Shown here one piece after another: positions 1-6,373 of a DNA stretch of 17,888 nt. Location of the stretch: positions 63,864 through 81,751 of the forward strand of contig DHMK01000076.1 in assembly GCA_002405755.1 (NCBI GenBank), given 5' to 3'. Both the position numbers and the translations under genes were made by a program. Positions within the stretch are counted from its first letter, which is position 1; the number at the start of each line of letters is the position of its first letter. The DNA is from Clostridiales bacterium UBA4644 (GTDB lineage: Bacteria; Bacillota; Clostridia; Oscillospirales; Butyricicoccaceae). The notes beneath the pieces are model-generated. The model was given only the letters and a program-made list of their open reading frames with translations. It was not told where the DNA came from and made no database searches.

Positions 1-413
1 ATGCGGTGGACGATGCCGGGACGGATGGCCCCGCCCACGCCAGAAAGGCTCTGGCCGCAGTGGGCCAGCAGGGCGTTGACCACCGTGCCGTCCGGGTTGC
101 CCGGGGCAGGATGGACCACCATCCCCCGGGGCTTGTTGATCACGGCCACATCCCCGTCCTCATAGACGATGTCCAGGGGGATGTCCTGGGGCCGGGCGTC
201 CATGGGGACGGGGTCCGGCAGGCAGAACTCCAGATCCTCCCCCGCCCGGAGCTTGTGATTTTTCTTCAGCGGCCGTCCGCCGAGAGACACCTGTCCCTCC
301 TCCAGCAGACGCTGGGCGGCAGAGCGGCTCAGCCCCTCCACCCGGCGGGAAAGCAGGATATCCAGCCGCAGCGCCTCCTCCTCAGGGGCGACGGTCAGAC
401 GCTTCCGCTCCAC
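1..413 (-). CDS. RluA-family 23S rRNA pseudouridine synthase, N-terminal part (3' end outside window)
   Basis: The first 137 codons are visible. Residues about 14-60 form an S4 RNA-binding domain (RLDILLSRRVEGLSRSAAQ). This is followed by the start of the synthase fold with VYEDGDVAVINKPRGMVVHP, typical of RluA/RluD enzymes that convert uridine to pseudouridine in large-subunit rRNA. The frame leaves the window in VHR, just before the catalytic Asp of the HRLD motif, so the active site itself is not seen. I chose the GTG at 413 because AAAAAGGAGG sits 6 bases upstream of it. The first 32 bases lie inside the end of lspA, so the two genes are probably translationally coupled. The lspA-pseudouridine synthase order is common in Firmicutes and favours an RluD/YlyB-type enzyme; which uridines it modifies cannot be told from this fragment. 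Confidence 0.93.
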   Translation of the reverse strand, partial: MERKRLTVAPEEEALRLDILLSRRVEGLSRSAAQRLLEEGQVSLGGRPLKKNHKLRAGEDLEFCLPDPVPMDARPQDIPLDIVYEDGDVAVINKPRGMVVHPAPGNPDGTVVNALLAHCGQSLSGVGGAIRPGIVHR

Positions 414-879
414 GGTCCCCCTCCTTTTTGTTCAGCCGAGGCTCGAGGAAGAGAATGTAGACCACCAGCAGCCCCACGCCCACATTCAGCAGGATATCCG
501 CCACATTGAAGATCGGAAAATGGATCAGCCGGAAGTCGAACAGATCCACCACATAGCCCCGCAGCAGCCGATCGACGAGATTGCCCAGCGCGCCCCCAAG
601 GATCAGCCGCAGGCCCCACCGACCAAGGCCGCCCCTGACCCATTGCTTCTTCATGGCGTATAAAATGCCCGCCAGCAAAACCGCCGTGATCAGCAGCAGC
701 AGCCAGCGCTTGCCGCTGAACATACTGAAGGCCGCACCCCGGTTTTCACAATAGGTCAGGTGAAAGACCTCCCGGATCACCGGCACGGTCTCCACCGGCT
801 TCAGCCGGACGCAGGCCCAATATTTCACCAGCTGATCGGCGGCAAGGCCCAGCAGCGGGATCAGAATATCCAAAAGCAT
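382..879 (-). CDS. lspA: Lipoprotein signal peptidase (signal peptidase II)
   Basis: Integral membrane aspartyl protease of 165 residues that removes the signal peptide from lipid-modified prolipoproteins at the outer face of the cytoplasmic membrane. Four hydrophobic segments are visible. The family motifs are present: ENRGAAFS in the first loop, GNLVDRL with the first catalytic Asp, and FNVADILLNVG with the second. Length matches the usual 150-170 residues. An upstream in-frame extension exists, but the ATG at 879 is preceded by GGAAGGAG at a good distance and begins directly with the first membrane helix. The C-terminal tail (KKEGDRGAEASDRRP) is hydrophilic, and its last codons overlap the pseudouridine synthase start by 32 bases. 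A promoter lies at 919-947. Confidence 0.97.
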   Translation of the reverse strand: MLLDILIPLLGLAADQLVKYWACVRLKPVETVPVIREVFHLTYCENRGAAFSMFSGKRWLLLLITAVLLAGILYAMKKQWVRGGLGRWGLRLILGGALGNLVDRLLRGYVVDLFDFRLIHFPIFNVADILLNVGVGLLVVYILFLEPRLNKKEGDRGAEASDRRP

Positions 880-918
880 AGCAGTCTCCTTCCAGGCAGA
901 AAAATCGCAGTTTTTTTT

Positions 919-947
919 ATTATAGCAAGCTTCCCGCAAAAGCACAA
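919..947 (-). promoter_or_regulatory. Sigma-A type promoter for lspA and the pseudouridine synthase
   Basis: On the minus strand the -35 box is TTGTGC (942-947) and the -10 box TATAAT (919-924), with a 17-base spacer. It lies 40 bases before the lspA ATG and back to back with the helicase promoter. Confidence 0.75.
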
Positions 948-989
948 CCGTTTCCCCGGCATTTTCCGCGAAAAAAAAACCGCCGAGCA

Positions 990-1018
990 TTGCAAGCGGG
1001 GCCAAATTGTGGTATTCT
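990..1018 (+). promoter_or_regulatory. Sigma-A type promoter for the DEAD-box helicase
   Basis: TTGCAA (990-995) and TATTCT (1013-1018) are separated by 17 bases, 35 bases before the chosen ATG. Its position argues against the upstream TTG at 990 as translation start, because that codon lies inside the -35 box. Confidence 0.6.
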
Positions 1019-1052
1019 GAACTTGTATGAAATCATGAAAGAGAGACAATCC

Positions 1053-2633
1053 ATGGACATTCAAGCTTTGGAGGCCCTGAACCTTTCGCCGGAGATGATC
1101 CGCGCCATCCAGGAGACGGGCTATGAACAGTTTACCCCCATCCAGCAAAAGGTCATCCCCGTGCTGCTGAGCGGAAGAGACGTGATCGGCCAGTCCAGCA
1201 CGGGCACCGGCAAGACCGCCGCCTTCGGCATCCCCGCCATCGAGCTGGTGCAGGATCCCGGCGAGCAGAAGGATCCCCAGGTGCTGGTGCTCTGCCCCAC
1301 CCGGGAGCTGGCCATGCAGGTCAGCGAGGAGCTGCGGAAGTTTTCCAAATATAAAGAGGGCCTGCGGGTGGTGGCCGTTTACGGCGGCCAGAGCATCGAC
1401 ACCCAGATCCGCGCTTTGAAGCAGTCGGCCATCGTGGTGGGCACGCCGGGCCGCGTGCTGGACCATCTCCATCGCCGGACGCTGAAGCTCTCCGGCATCC
1501 GCCTCGCTATTCTGGACGAGGCCGACGAGATGCTGGACATGGGCTTTATCGATGATATCAAGCACATCCTCTTCAACACGCCGGAGAACCGCCAGACGGC
1601 GCTGTTTTCCGCAACCATGCCCGATCCCATCCTGCGGCTCACAAAGCGGTTTTTGAAAAATCCAGAGCTGGTGAAGGGCGACGAGGGCGACGCGGCCTTC
1701 CGTCTGATCGAGCAGTATTATGTGGAGGTCCCCAAGTCCAAAAAGGCCCAGGGCGTGCGGCTCCTGTTTGAACAGCAGGGGGCACACCGGGGCCTGATCT
1801 TCTGCAACACCAAGCGGATGGTGGAGGTCCTTACCCGGGAGCTCACCGCCATGGGCATGAAGGTGGAGGGGCTTCACGGCGATATGCCCCAGGGGGCCAG
1901 GACGCGGGTCATGACCCAGTTCAAGGAGGGGGCCGTGGATCTGCTCATCGCCACCGATGTGGCCGCCCGGGGCATCGACGCCTCCGGCGTGGACATCATC
2001 ATCAACTACGATATCCCCCAGGATATGGAATATTATGTTCACCGCATCGGCCGCACGGGCCGGGCGGGCAATACCGGCGTGGCCTTTACCCTCATCGCCG
2101 GCAGCGGCGAGTTTTTCAGCCTGTGCGACATTCAGGACACCACCGGCATCCAGCTGAAGCCCTATTATCTGACCGGGCTGGAGGAAACGCCGGAGGATCA
2201 GTTCTACGCCCGCAATACCAATCGCAACGAAGCCGGTCCGCGGCGCTCCTCCCTGCCCCGTCCCGCTGCGAAAAACGGCGGCCGCAAGCCGGAAAACGGC
2301 GGCAACGCCGTCATCTCCATGGATGTTGGCTCCAACCACGACATTACGGAAAAGCAGGTAATCAATTCCATTCAAAAATATTCCCGTATCCGCAAGGACG
2401 AGATCGGCCCCATCACCATTAAGGAAAACGAGACGCTGGTGGAGCTTGCGCCGGATGTGGCCCGCCATGTGATGCGCACCATGCAGAACGGAACGGTGAA
2501 TGATTTTCTGGTGGTGCTCAAGGCTGTTTCCGGCTGCAAGGCCCTGAATCAGAACGGCGAGAGCCGTCAGGGCGGCCGCCGCAGCTCCGGCAGTCGGGGC
2601 GGATATCGGGGCGGCTCCCGCAAAAAACGGTAA
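1053..2633 (+). CDS. DEAD-box ATP-dependent RNA helicase with DbpA-type RNA-binding domain
   Basis: Cytoplasmic helicase of 526 residues that unwinds RNA duplexes using ATP, in the DeaD/CsdA-CshA group that acts in ribosome assembly, mRNA decay and cold adaptation. Motifs appear in order: Q motif FTPIQQ (27-32), Walker A SSTGTGKT (48-55), PTRELA (82-87), TPGR (131-134), DEAD (155-158), SAT (186-188), FCNTKR (250-255), ATDVAARGID (300-309) and HRIGRTGRAG (330-339). Residues about 418-492 form a DbpA-like RNA-binding domain (ISMDVGSNHDITEKQVINSI). The protein ends in an Arg/Gly-rich basic tail (RQGGRRSSGSRGGYRGGSRK). The ATG at 1053 was chosen over the ATG at 1035 because AAAGAGAG lies just before it and homologues usually begin at this point. 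It is transcribed alone, diverging from lspA. Family is certain; the exact subfamily name is not. Confidence 0.96.
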   Translation: MDIQALEALNLSPEMIRAIQETGYEQFTPIQQKVIPVLLSGRDVIGQSSTGTGKTAAFGIPAIELVQDPGEQKDPQVLVLCPTRELAMQVSEELRKFSKYKEGLRVVAVYGGQSIDTQIRALKQSAIVVGTPGRVLDHLHRRTLKLSGIRLAILDEADEMLDMGFIDDIKHILFNTPENRQTALFSATMPDPILRLTKRFLKNPELVKGDEGDAAFRLIEQYYVEVPKSKKAQGVRLLFEQQGAHRGLIFCNTKRMVEVLTRELTAMGMKVEGLHGDMPQGARTRVMTQFKEGAVDLLIATDVAARGIDASGVDIIINYDIPQDMEYYVHRIGRTGRAGNTGVAFTLIAGSGEFFSLCDIQDTTGIQLKPYYLTGLEETPEDQFYARNTNRNEAGPRRSSLPRPAAKNGGRKPENGGNAVISMDVGSNHDITEKQVINSIQKYSRIRKDEIGPITIKENETLVELAPDVARHVMRTMQNGTVNDFLVVLKAVSGCKALNQNGESRQGGRRSSGSRGGYRGGSRKKR

Positions 2634-2672
2634 GCGCCGCGGCGGCCTTCACCCGCTTTTATCCGCCAGTCT

Positions 2673-3329
2673 TTATACCGTCCATCTCTCGACGCCGTGT
2701 ACATCGCAAAATCGCTCCAGCAGCTGACAAAACTTTTCCATCCATGGTCCAAGGCCAACCGGGCCGTCAAAAGCATAGAAAATGGAGTAGATCTCCCGAC
2801 GCCCCTCCTGTATCATGGCCCTTCTGCTGTCGCTCGTGGGATTACCAAATGCGCCGTCATCGTCGAACAGTACAGGAAGGCAGCCGATATTCACGCTTCC
2901 CTTGCCGATCCCCTCGTAATGCAGCCCCTCATCTGCACGGCGGAGCATGATGTCGCCATGCAAGTCGGATATATCGTAGGAGCCGATGGAATAGCCGGAG
3001 GACACCGAGATAAGGTTGTTGACTTCGACCACATTGTTGATGTAATAAAGCCCCTGTCCTTTGATAATGCGGCGGAGCATTGCCTCCGCCGCATTTCTGT
3101 ATTCCTTTGGGTTTTTCCCCAGCGCCTTGTATGCCTCGCGCGTCGCCGCGATATGCGGATCCTTTGCCACATTCTCCAACAGCGTATCGCCTTGCAGCTG
3201 AGCGAGCTTTCGATCAAATTCCATGCGCTGCGCCTGGCTGCTCGGCGCTACCATCGCCTTATAGTGCAGGACGCCCAGCGCCGCGCCAGAGCAAAGCCGC
3301 TTAAGGGCGTTATCGATCCCGATGCTCAT
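2673..3329 (-). CDS. B3/4-domain protein (PheT B3/B4-like, COG3382 type)
   Basis: A 218-residue soluble protein that looks like a free-standing B3/4 domain, the fold found in the beta subunit of phenylalanyl-tRNA synthetase. Supporting stretches are TREAYKALGKNPKEYRNAAE, LYYINNVVEVNNLISVSSG, YSIGSYDISDL and a C-terminal FYAFDG segment, in the order usual for this family. In PheT the domain takes part in editing mischarged tRNA; the role of the solo proteins is poorly established, so a tRNA or amino-acid related function is only inference. A GTG at 3341 is an alternative start. I prefer the ATG at 3329, which overlaps the upstream membrane-protein gene by 20 bases and implies coupling. The gene runs convergent to the helicase with a 39-base gap and no clear terminator between them. 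Confidence 0.85.
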   Translation of the reverse strand: MSIGIDNALKRLCSGAALGVLHYKAMVAPSSQAQRMEFDRKLAQLQGDTLLENVAKDPHIAATREAYKALGKNPKEYRNAAEAMLRRIIKGQGLYYINNVVEVNNLISVSSGYSIGSYDISDLHGDIMLRRADEGLHYEGIGKGSVNIGCLPVLFDDDGAFGNPTSDSRRAMIQEGRREIYSIFYAFDGPVGLGPWMEKFCQLLERFCDVHGVERWTV

Positions 3330-3522
3330 TTTCTTCCACACCCTTTTTCACGAAAGAAACCGTTTTCCCGATCGAGAAGACAAACATCGCGCCAAGCAAG
3401 ATGGCAGCGACTGCGCATACGGACGCCGCGCCGCCGCTCGCGGCCTCTGCCAGATAGCTGGCCGGCATGGAAAGAAAAAAAGAGATCACGGCGAAGAATG
3501 AGAGCTTGTTCCTGTTTTTCAT
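3310..3522 (-). CDS. Small two-helix membrane protein
   Basis: A 70-residue protein with a basic start (MKNRNK) and two hydrophobic segments, at about residues 7-25 (LSFFAVISFFLSMPASYL) and 30-52 (GGAASVCAVAAILLGAMFVF). It ends in a charged tail (VKKGVEENEHRDR) that should be cytoplasmic. I recognise no family. The start is set by AAGGAGG seven bases upstream of the ATG at 3522; a longer start at 3549 would place the ribosome binding site inside the gene. It overlaps the B3/4 gene and shares the promoter at 3576-3604, so the two form an operon divergent from the LysR regulator. It may anchor or partner the B3/4 protein, but nothing in the sequence shows this. Confidence 0.75.
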   Translation of the reverse strand: MKNRNKLSFFAVISFFLSMPASYLAEAASGGAASVCAVAAILLGAMFVFSIGKTVSFVKKGVEENEHRDR

Positions 3523-3575
3523 AGTGGCATCCTCCTTAATTTTTTGCATCAGGGTATTGCCCTTTTGCTGTTCTT

Positions 3576-3604
3576 ATTGTAGAATGGCACCAGAAAGAAG
3601 TAAA
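3576..3604 (-). promoter_or_regulatory. Promoter of the membrane protein-B3/4 operon
   Basis: On the minus strand TTTACT (3599-3604) and TACAAT (3576-3581) are 17 bases apart, 54 bases before the ATG at 3522. The possible LysR operator at 3615-3631 lies directly upstream of the -35 box, as expected for activator control. Confidence 0.5.
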
Positions 3605-3614
3605 GCTACGGATT

Positions 3615-3631
3615 CTATTGATCGTTTTTAG
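3615..3631. promoter_or_regulatory. Possible LysR-type operator (T-N11-A box)
   Basis: CTATTGATCGTTTTTAG has dyad ends CTA-N11-TAG, which fits the T-N11-A consensus of LysR regulators. It lies between the divergent LysR gene and the membrane protein-B3/4 operon. The motif is short and degenerate, so it can occur by chance. Confidence 0.35.
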
Positions 3632-3661
3632 CGTCACTTAAAACACGACGGAGGAGATTTC

Positions 3662-4549
3662 ATGGAAACAGCACGGTGTAAAGCCTTTCTTGCGGCGGCC
3701 GAGGAAGGGAGCTTTACAAAAGCGGCAGACCGCTTAAGCTACACGCCCTCCGGTATCAGTCAGCTTGTAACGGCTTTGGAGCAGGAGCTGGGCGTCACGC
3801 TGCTGCATCGAACGCAGCGCGGTGTAACGCCAACAGAGATCGGAAAGACGCTGCTCCCCTCCGTGCGGAAGCTTTTGCAGGGCGAATCATGCCTGTATGA
3901 GCAGGCTGCGGAGCTGAACGGTCTGCTCATCGGAAGCATAACGGTCGCCGCCTATTCCAGCATCGCGACGCATTGGCTCCCTGCGGTAATCCGCAATTTT
4001 CAGCACGATTACCCGCAGATCGAAATACGCCTCATGGAGGGGATCCGGCAGGAGGTCGTCCGCTGGCTGGACGAACGGCGCGCCGATCTCGGCTTTTTGA
4101 GCTATCAGGAGCCCATGCACGGCGATTGGTTCCCGCTGGCGGAGGATCCGATGCTTGCGGTTTTGCCGCCGGAGCATCCGTTGGCCCACGAGCGCGCCTT
4201 TCCCCTGGAAAACTGTGCTTACGACCGTTTTATCATGCCGGCGCTGGGACGGGACGACGATGTTGCGGCACTGTTCGAGCGCCGCGGTGTCGTGCCCAAC
4301 ATTCAATATACCACGCTGGAAAACTTCGCGGCAATGGCGATGGTCGAGCAGGGGCTTGGCGTAAGCGTCATGAACGAGCTGATCACAAAACGGCGCGAGT
4401 GCAGCGCAGTCTTGCTGCCGCTCGATCCTCCCGCAAGCATTACGCTGGGGCTGGCGCTGCCCTCGCAAAAGAGCGCGCCGCCTGCGGTGCGGAAATTCGT
4501 CGAATATGCGATCCGGCAATTGACAAAGACGGAAACGACCACCGTATGA
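3662..4549 (+). CDS. LysR-family transcriptional regulator
   Basis: A 295-residue DNA-binding regulator of standard LysR length. Residues 1-60 are the winged helix-turn-helix (CKAFLAAAEEGSFTKAADRL, SQLVTALEQELGVTLLHRT). Residues about 92-290 are the periplasmic-binding-protein-like effector domain (GSITVAAYSSIATHWLPAVI; DLGFLSYQ; LAVLPPEHPLA; MVEQGLGVSVM). GGAGGAG lies 6 bases before the ATG. It diverges from the membrane protein-B3/4 operon, and LysR regulators often control the adjacent divergent operon and themselves, so that operon is the likely target. The effector cannot be predicted. Transcription ends at the hairpin at 4638-4677. Confidence 0.95.
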   Translation: METARCKAFLAAAEEGSFTKAADRLSYTPSGISQLVTALEQELGVTLLHRTQRGVTPTEIGKTLLPSVRKLLQGESCLYEQAAELNGLLIGSITVAAYSSIATHWLPAVIRNFQHDYPQIEIRLMEGIRQEVVRWLDERRADLGFLSYQEPMHGDWFPLAEDPMLAVLPPEHPLAHERAFPLENCAYDRFIMPALGRDDDVAALFERRGVVPNIQYTTLENFAAMAMVEQGLGVSVMNELITKRRECSAVLLPLDPPASITLGLALPSQKSAPPAVRKFVEYAIRQLTKTETTTV

Positions 4550-4637
4550 TCGTTCTGTCGGCCATATGCCTTTCCTCCGCAGCGGCCATGTCTCATTTTA
4601 CCCGCTCTCCCAAGGGGGCGCTATCCCCGGGAGATGA

Positions 4638-4677
4638 TAAAAGCCGAGGGAGACGCTTTGGTCTCCTTCGGCTTTTT
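4638..4677 (+). terminator. Intrinsic terminator, bidirectional
   Basis: A 16-base stem with one G-T pair (4639-4654 with 4661-4676) around a 6-base loop (GCTTTG), ending in TTTTT. It closes the LysR gene. On the minus strand the stem is followed by CTTTTATC, so it can also stop the MATE transcript. Confidence 0.85.
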
Positions 4678-4682
4678 GCTGT

Positions 4683-4763
4683 TTATCGCTGGCTGACGAA
4701 GGGCGCTTCGTCTTCGAAGATCAGATCGTCCAGATCCGGCGTTTCCGGCCATGCTCCCGGCAT
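4683..4763 (-). CDS. Possible small ORF of 26 residues after the MATE gene
   Basis: An ATG at 4763 is preceded by AAAGGAG nine bases upstream, a stronger site than that of the neighbouring MATE gene. The frame encodes a short acidic peptide starting MPGAWPETPD, followed by DLDDLIFEDE and ending FVSQR. In-frame stops bound it on both sides, and its stop is about 6 bases from the base of the bidirectional terminator. It lies 80 bases downstream of the MATE stop on the same strand, so it would be the last cistron of that transcript. No family is recognised. It could be a chance ORF or the eroded end of a lost gene. Confidence 0.35.
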   Translation of the reverse strand: MPGAWPETPDLDDLIFEDEAPFVSQR

Positions 4764-4843
4764 TTTCACACGCTCCTTTGCATCGTTGGGGTCTTATCCC
4801 ATGCTATGCGCGCGGACGGCGGAGGATACCTCTTTTTCTTCCG

Positions 4844-6226
4844 TCAGAGGACGCTCTCGCTCTGCGGCTCCGCCAGGACGCGGATCCATTTCCCGCTCTT
4901 CAGCCGCCAGAGGCACAGGGGCAGCTTGACCACATCCTCGGCGATAAAGCCGCCGCAGACGCACCAGAGAAAGGGCAGCTTGAGCACATAGGTCAGGCAC
5001 CAGACCACCGGCACGCTCCACACCGCCATGACCCCCACATCCAGCAGAGCGGAGACCTTTGTATCGCCTCCGGCCCGCAGGATGCCAACCACCAAAACAT
5101 AATTCAGCTGCCGCAGGGGGCACCAGCAGCAGTAAAACAGCAGGATGCTGGCGGTGAGCTGGGCCGTAACGGGGCTTTCCACGCCCAAAAGCCGGATCAG
5201 CGGCCAGCGGAAGCAGGCCAGCGTCCCACCCAGCACCAGGCCCATGCCAACGAAGATCCGCAGGGTCTGGACGGCGATGTGCTGGCTCTCCTCCTTCCGG
5301 CCCTGACCGATGGTCTTGCCGATGAGGATGGAGCAGGCGTTGCAGGCGCCGATAAAGAAGACGAAGACCAGTGATTCAATGGAGCTGTAGAGGGTATAGG
5401 CCGCGTAGTTCTCGCTGCCCTGCCGGGCGTAGATCATGGAATAGGCGTTGAACAGCAGACCCCAGACGCTCTCGTTGCAGACCACCGGCATGGCGATACG
5501 CAGGTATTTTTTGAAAAAGCCAGCGGAGATCCGGCGCACATCCAGCGCGCCCAGAACGGTAAAATGCTTCTGCAGGATGCCCGCTGCCAGCATCAGAAGC
5601 GCCTGTACGCCCTGAGAGATGGCCGTCGCCGCCGCCGCGCCGGGAAGGCCGAGCCGGGGCAGGCCAAGCCGGCCATAGATCAGGGCATAGTTCAGCGTGC
5701 AGTTCACCGCAACGGCCAGAGCGGAGGAGATCAGCGGCAGGCGCACCTCCTCCACGCTGCGGCGGGCCATGCTTGCCATATTGGCAAAGGCGCAGGGCAA
5801 AACGCCCAGCGCCACGATGCGCAGATATTCCGTCCCCGCCAGGCAGACGGCCTCCTCGTCGGTAAAAATGCGGATGAGCCGCTCCGGCATGAGCAGCGCC
5901 GCCGCGGTAAACAGTGCGGCCGCCGCCATACACATCCAGAGGCCGATGCAATAGGCCCGCCGGACGCCCTTTTCATCCTTCGCCCCCCAATATTGGGCGA
6001 TGAGCACCGATCCGCCGGAGCAGAAGCCGAAGGTCACCATCTGGATCAGCATGACACACTTTGCGCCGATGCCCACGGCGGTGGTAGCCACATTGCCCAG
6101 CCGGGCCACCATGGCGGTGTCGATCAGACTGCCGCAGGAGGTGAGCATATTCTGCAGGGCGATGGGGATGGCCAGCGCCAGCAGCTGCCGGTAAAAGCCC
6201 GGGCTGGTCTTGGAACGGGAACGCAT
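4844..6226 (-). CDS. MATE-family multidrug/cation efflux transporter
   Basis: A 460-residue integral membrane antiporter with about twelve hydrophobic segments in two MatE repeats, the usual length for the family (440-480). Recognisable stretches include LALAIPIALQNMLTSCGSLI at the start, DTAMVARLGNVATTAVGIG in the first repeat, and MPVVCNESVWGLLFNAYSMI with AYTLYSSIESLVFVFFIGAC in the second. MATE proteins expel drugs or metabolites in exchange for Na+ or H+; neither the coupling ion nor the substrate can be read from the sequence. The ATG at 6226 has only a weak ribosome site (GCGAGGCG), which may limit expression. A good promoter lies at 6263-6291, and the transcript runs to the terminator at 4638-4677. 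Confidence 0.95.
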   Translation of the reverse strand: MRSRSKTSPGFYRQLLALAIPIALQNMLTSCGSLIDTAMVARLGNVATTAVGIGAKCVMLIQMVTFGFCSGGSVLIAQYWGAKDEKGVRRAYCIGLWMCMAAAALFTAAALLMPERLIRIFTDEEAVCLAGTEYLRIVALGVLPCAFANMASMARRSVEEVRLPLISSALAVAVNCTLNYALIYGRLGLPRLGLPGAAAATAISQGVQALLMLAAGILQKHFTVLGALDVRRISAGFFKKYLRIAMPVVCNESVWGLLFNAYSMIYARQGSENYAAYTLYSSIESLVFVFFIGACNACSILIGKTIGQGRKEESQHIAVQTLRIFVGMGLVLGGTLACFRWPLIRLLGVESPVTAQLTASILLFYCCWCPLRQLNYVLVVGILRAGGDTKVSALLDVGVMAVWSVPVVWCLTYVLKLPFLWCVCGGFIAEDVVKLPLCLWRLKSGKWIRVLAEPQSESVL

Positions 6227-6262
6227 AAAAAGCGCCTCGCTTTCTGTGAGAGTTGTCTTTTG

Positions 6263-6291
6263 ATTATAGCTTATCCCCGGGCAAAAGACAA
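6263..6291 (-). promoter_or_regulatory. Sigma-A type promoter for the MATE gene
   Basis: On the minus strand TTGTCT (6286-6291) and TATAAT (6263-6268) are exactly 17 bases apart, about 37 bases before the ATG. Confidence 0.75.
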
Positions 6292-6317
6292 GCCCTGCCG
6301 TGGGGCGGGCAGCGCGG

Positions 6318-6346
6318 AAAAAGCGGGCCGCAGAGGAGCGGCCCGC
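6318..6346 (-). terminator. Intrinsic terminator of the SLH metalloprotease gene
   Basis: A perfect 9-base GC stem (GCGGGCCGC / GCGGCCCGC) with a 6-base loop is followed on the minus strand by TTTTT, 27 bases after the stop codon at 6374. Confidence 0.88.
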
Positions 6347-6373
6347 AGGGATGTATTTTGCCCGGCGCAGAGC

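Noticed and set aside
861..2468. 535-codon open frame antisense to the DEAD-box helicase
   Set aside because: It mirrors the helicase codons in GC-rich DNA, shows low-complexity His/Gly/Leu-rich composition, and runs over the lspA promoter; the sense gene has all helicase motifs.
2634..2672. GC-rich palindrome GCGCCGCGGCGGC between the helicase and B3/4 genes as a terminator
   Set aside because: The stem is short with no real loop, and neither strand has a T tract directly after it.
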